Source of the DNA: Dehalococcoidia bacterium
Lineage (GTDB): Bacteria; Chloroflexota; Dehalococcoidia; Lucifugimonadales; Lucifugimonadaceae
DNA: 64,000 nucleotides
NCBI GenBank assembly: GCA_009693115.1
Contig: SHXW01000008.1
Location: 1-64,000 of the forward strand
Direction of reading: 5' to 3'
In this document: positions 62,309-64,000 of the stretch, one piece after another
How positions within the stretch are numbered: position 1 is the stretch's first letter
How the letters are laid out: each line of letters starts with the position of its first letter
The notes under the pieces: model-generated
Told to the model about the DNA's origin: nothing
The model's database searches: none
The model's input: only the letters and a program-made list of their open reading frames with translations
Made by a program: the position numbers and the translations under genes

Positions 62309-62347
62309 CTCGCTAGCGAGTAAAGACAAACTCTGAGAGATGATCAA
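62309..62347 (-). promoter_or_regulatory. rpoB promoter with overlapping palindrome
   Basis: Minus strand: -35 TTGATC (62342-62347), 17-nt spacer, -10 TTTACT (62319-62324). A perfect palindrome CTCGCTAGCGAG (62309-62320) overlaps the end of the -10 and the start site, as an operator would. Confidence 0.55.
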
Positions 62348-62640
62348 CTTTAGGCCGTCAATTGTCAGGTGTCAACACCCCCCAACCACCGCACGGGCAT
62401 TCCGCCTACTTTGGGCCTCCGGCAGTTGGTCAAGTGCGGCCATGGCCAATGCGCCTCGCAAGCCACTCCCCCACCTCCCCTGCCCTGCGCCGCCTGCCAG
62501 GACCGCCACGGGCAGGTCGGGCTGGAGGGAACCCGAAAGGATTCCAACCATGGCGGATCCTGCCAGAGCCGCGATCACCGCGCCACACGGCGATGGCCGC
62601 CCGACACACTGCCTGCAGTGCGCCCTCGACTGGATTGGCA
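62348..62640. other. Intergenic region between rpoB and the csoR operator
   Basis: About 290 bp with overlapping open frames on both strands but no ribosome site or recognised motif (for example 62372-62641, minus). TTGGCA at 62635-62640 is a possible -35 for csoR, though the spacing to TAGAAT is long. Confidence 0.45.
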
Positions 62641-62646
62641 TGACCC

Positions 62647-62667
62647 ATACCCCCCGGGTGGGGGTAT
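62647..62667. promoter_or_regulatory. CsoR-type copper operator
   Basis: ATACCCCC-CGGGT-GGGGGTAT: perfect 8-bp arms around a 5-nt centre, the G/C-tract pattern bound by CsoR repressors. It lies 43 bp before the csoR start, next to a TAGAAT -10 candidate and an AGAATATTCT palindrome. Confidence 0.8.
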
Positions 62668-62709
62668 AGAATATTCTCGATTGAGTAGACCCACCCCCTG
62701 GAGGTTAAC

Positions 62710-62976
62710 GTGCTACCCGAGGCCCGCACCGACGCCATGAGGCGTCTCGCCTACATAGAAGGCCACCTTGACGGCATCAGGAAGATGGTCGAGGGAGACA
62801 GGTACTGCGTGGATATCCTCCGCCAGACCTACGCTGTCAGACGCGCCCTGCAGAAGCTGGAGACATCACTCGTCTCCTCCCACCTTAAGACCTGCGTCGC
62901 TCCCGGCGTGCGCGAAGGCCGCGAGCAACAGGTCCTGAGCGAACTCGTTGAGCTTTACGAGATCTCAGACCGCTAG
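62710..62976 (+). CDS. csoR: CsoR-family copper-sensing repressor
   Basis: 88-residue all-helical repressor that releases its operator on binding Cu(I). The copper ligands C33, H58 and C62 fit the CsoR spacing (x24 and x3 between them). The GTG start at 62710 follows GGAGG at about 5 nt. A CsoR box lies upstream, so it probably represses itself and the P-type ATPase that begins 78 bp downstream. The formaldehyde-type (FrmR) and nickel-type (RcnR) relatives have different ligands, so copper is the best assignment. Confidence 0.93.
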   Translation: MLPEARTDAMRRLAYIEGHLDGIRKMVEGDRYCVDILRQTYAVRRALQKLETSLVSSHLKTCVAPGVREGREQQVLSELVELYEISDR

Positions 62977-63054
62977 ATCATTGCTTCAGAATTCCCTGTC
63001 CTTGATGGGGAGAGGGAATTTCGAGACAGCCTGTATGCGCCAGAGACTACCGGC

Positions 63055-64000
63055 ATGACGCAATCTACAACGACAAAACATCCGCACGAGGCTGGCCAGG
63101 ACCTGCCGTCCGCGGCGTCCGGTTCCGGCGCGCCGCGGACGAAACTCGCCCCCCTCTCCGGCGAATTCGCTCTGCCCGTCTCAGGTATGACGTGCGCCTC
63201 CTGCGTCGGCCATGTCGGCGAAGCGCTGCGCGCCACCCGCGGCGTCAAGGCAGCGGATGTAAGCCTCGCTGCAGAGTCCGCACGCGTACAGCTTGACGCC
63301 TCCGCCCCGGCCAGTCAGTCCGACCTCATCGAGGCAGTGAGGGGCGCGGGATATGACGTGCCAGCGGAAAAGTTCAGCCTGCTGATAAACGGCATGACGT
63401 GCGCCTCCTGCGTGTCCCATGTCGGCGACGCCCTGCGCGCCGTCCCCGGCGTACTCAGTGCAGACGTCAGCCTGGCCGTGGAGCGCGCAGAAATCGACGC
63501 CATCCGCGGCATAGTCACCACGCGCCAGCTAAGGGACGCCGTCTCCGCCGCTGGCTACACCGCCGAAATCGCCGAAGACTCGGTCAGCGCTCCCGAGCAG
63601 GACGTCGCACGCCGCGCCGCGGAACTGCGCGACATCCGCAACAAGACCCTGTTCAGTCTGGCCGTGGCCGCCTTCGCAATGGTCGCCGTCAAGTGGCAGT
63701 CATTCCCTGCTCTCGCACACATTTCCCCCACCGCGGTCAACGCCCTGCTGCTCTTGCTGGCTGCGCCCGTGCAGTTCTGGGCCGGCGCAAGGTTCTACAA
63801 ATCGGCATGGGCGGCGGCGCGCCACCGCACGACCAATATGAACACCCTCATCGCCATAGGAACGTCGGTGGCGTTCTTTTACAGCGTGGCCGTCACGGCC
63901 TACCGCCCGCCGTTCGAAAACTCCCTGTTGATGGCGGGCATGGGACACGGAGGCGGGTTTTTCGATGATGCGGCGGGCACGTACTTTGATGTCTCCTCGG
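63055..64000 (+). CDS. copA: Copper-translocating P-type ATPase, 5' part
   Basis: The first 315 residues of a Cu(+)-exporting P1B ATPase; the gene runs off the right edge. Two heavy-metal domains each carry GMTCASC (C47/C50 and C116/C119). The first membrane helices begin near residue 193 (TLFSLAVAAFAMVAV), and the NMNTLIAIGTSVAFFYS helix near 262 is typical of CopA. The CPC, phosphorylation and ATP motifs lie outside the window. ATG 63055 is the only start that gives this frame; there is no strong ribosome site. It follows csoR and should be copper-induced. Confidence 0.9.
   Translation, partial: MTQSTTTKHPHEAGQDLPSAASGSGAPRTKLAPLSGEFALPVSGMTCASCVGHVGEALRATRGVKAADVSLAAESARVQLDASAPASQSDLIEAVRGAGYDVPAEKFSLLINGMTCASCVSHVGDALRAVPGVLSADVSLAVERAEIDAIRGIVTTRQLRDAVSAAGYTAEIAEDSVSAPEQDVARRAAELRDIRNKTLFSLAVAAFAMVAVKWQSFPALAHISPTAVNALLLLLAAPVQFWAGARFYKSAWAAARHRTTNMNTLIAIGTSVAFFYSVAVTAYRPPFENSLLMAGMGHGGGFFDDAAGTYFDVSS

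Noticed and set aside
62372-62641. 89-residue hydrophobic minus-strand frame upstream of rpoB
   Set aside because: Its start lies beside the CsoR operator, no ribosome site or family is seen, and overlapping frames exist on both strands.

Overview
The window is a 64 kb, GC-rich (by eye about 60-65% G+C) bacterial chromosome segment, densely coded, with no phage, plasmid or CRISPR signature. The gene set is consistent with the phylum Chloroflexota, perhaps a SAR202/Dehalococcoidia-type lineage. It combines enolase-superfamily and amidohydrolase paralogues, Ldh-type and GMC oxidoreductases, a split P-protein glycine cleavage system, a Ctc-type L25, RNase Y followed by YmdB, and a detached rpoB-rpoC pair. 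This affiliation is inference; no rRNA gene is present to settle it.

Layout. 1-12 kb: 5' part of ligA at the left edge, a PLP D-cysteine desulfhydrase-type enzyme, two tandem amidohydrolase paralogues around a DUF350-type membrane gene, a xylose-isomerase-like enzyme, gamma-glutamyltranspeptidase and a LOG-family protein. 12-15 kb: a sulfur cluster (cysM, MoeB/ThiF-type activating enzyme, Rrf2 regulator) interrupted by a MITE-like element. 15-21.5 kb: rplY, rny, ymdB, a PHP phosphoesterase, plsY and a zinc-finger membrane protein. 21.5-24.7 kb: epimerase, enolase-superfamily gene, tRNA-Gly(CCC) and a cupin. 24.8-28.7 kb: a copper-handling operon with a CopC-CopD-cytochrome c fusion, a 58-residue membrane protein, a CopC/YtkA-like protein and a His-rich anchored protein. 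28.9-40.1 kb: catabolic and accessory genes (Gfo/Idh/MocA, beta carbonic anhydrase, PII, a 23-residue Lys/Ala/Pro peptide gene, Ldh-type dehydrogenase, amidohydrolase, D-aminoacylase, enolase-superfamily enzyme, vanadium-type haloperoxidase lipoprotein, GNAT). 40.3-44.9 kb: gcvT-gcvH-gcvPA-gcvPB. 45-53.8 kb: a three-domain RidA fusion, MidA-type methyltransferase, zinc-ribbon protein, citrate synthase, thrS, tRNA-Val(GAC) and a GMC oxidoreductase. 53.9-62.2 kb: rpoC and rpoB. 62.6-64 kb: CsoR operator, csoR and the start of a Cu(+) P-type ATPase.

Genes that work together: the gcv genes form one glycine-degrading complex and the adjacent RidA fusion may remove reactive enamines; csoR-copA and the CopC/CopD operon are two copper modules; cysM, the MoeB-like enzyme and the Rrf2 regulator look like a sulfur-carrier cysteine pathway with its regulator.

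The most unusual content is not a classical gene cluster but small elements: a MITE-like insertion with terminal inverted repeats and a CTAA duplication between moeB and cysM; a 30-bp in-frame insertion carrying a CTTCGACAGGCTCAG repeat, framed by 8-bp direct repeats, inside gcvPB, with the same 15-mer inside gcvT; dispersed intergenic repeats that also extend a coding sequence; a very short basic-peptide gene with its own palindromic promoter and terminator; and an attenuator-like terminator in the rpoB leader. Many transcript ends carry long perfect GC stems with little or no T tract. All function calls rest on recognising motifs by eye; no database search was possible.
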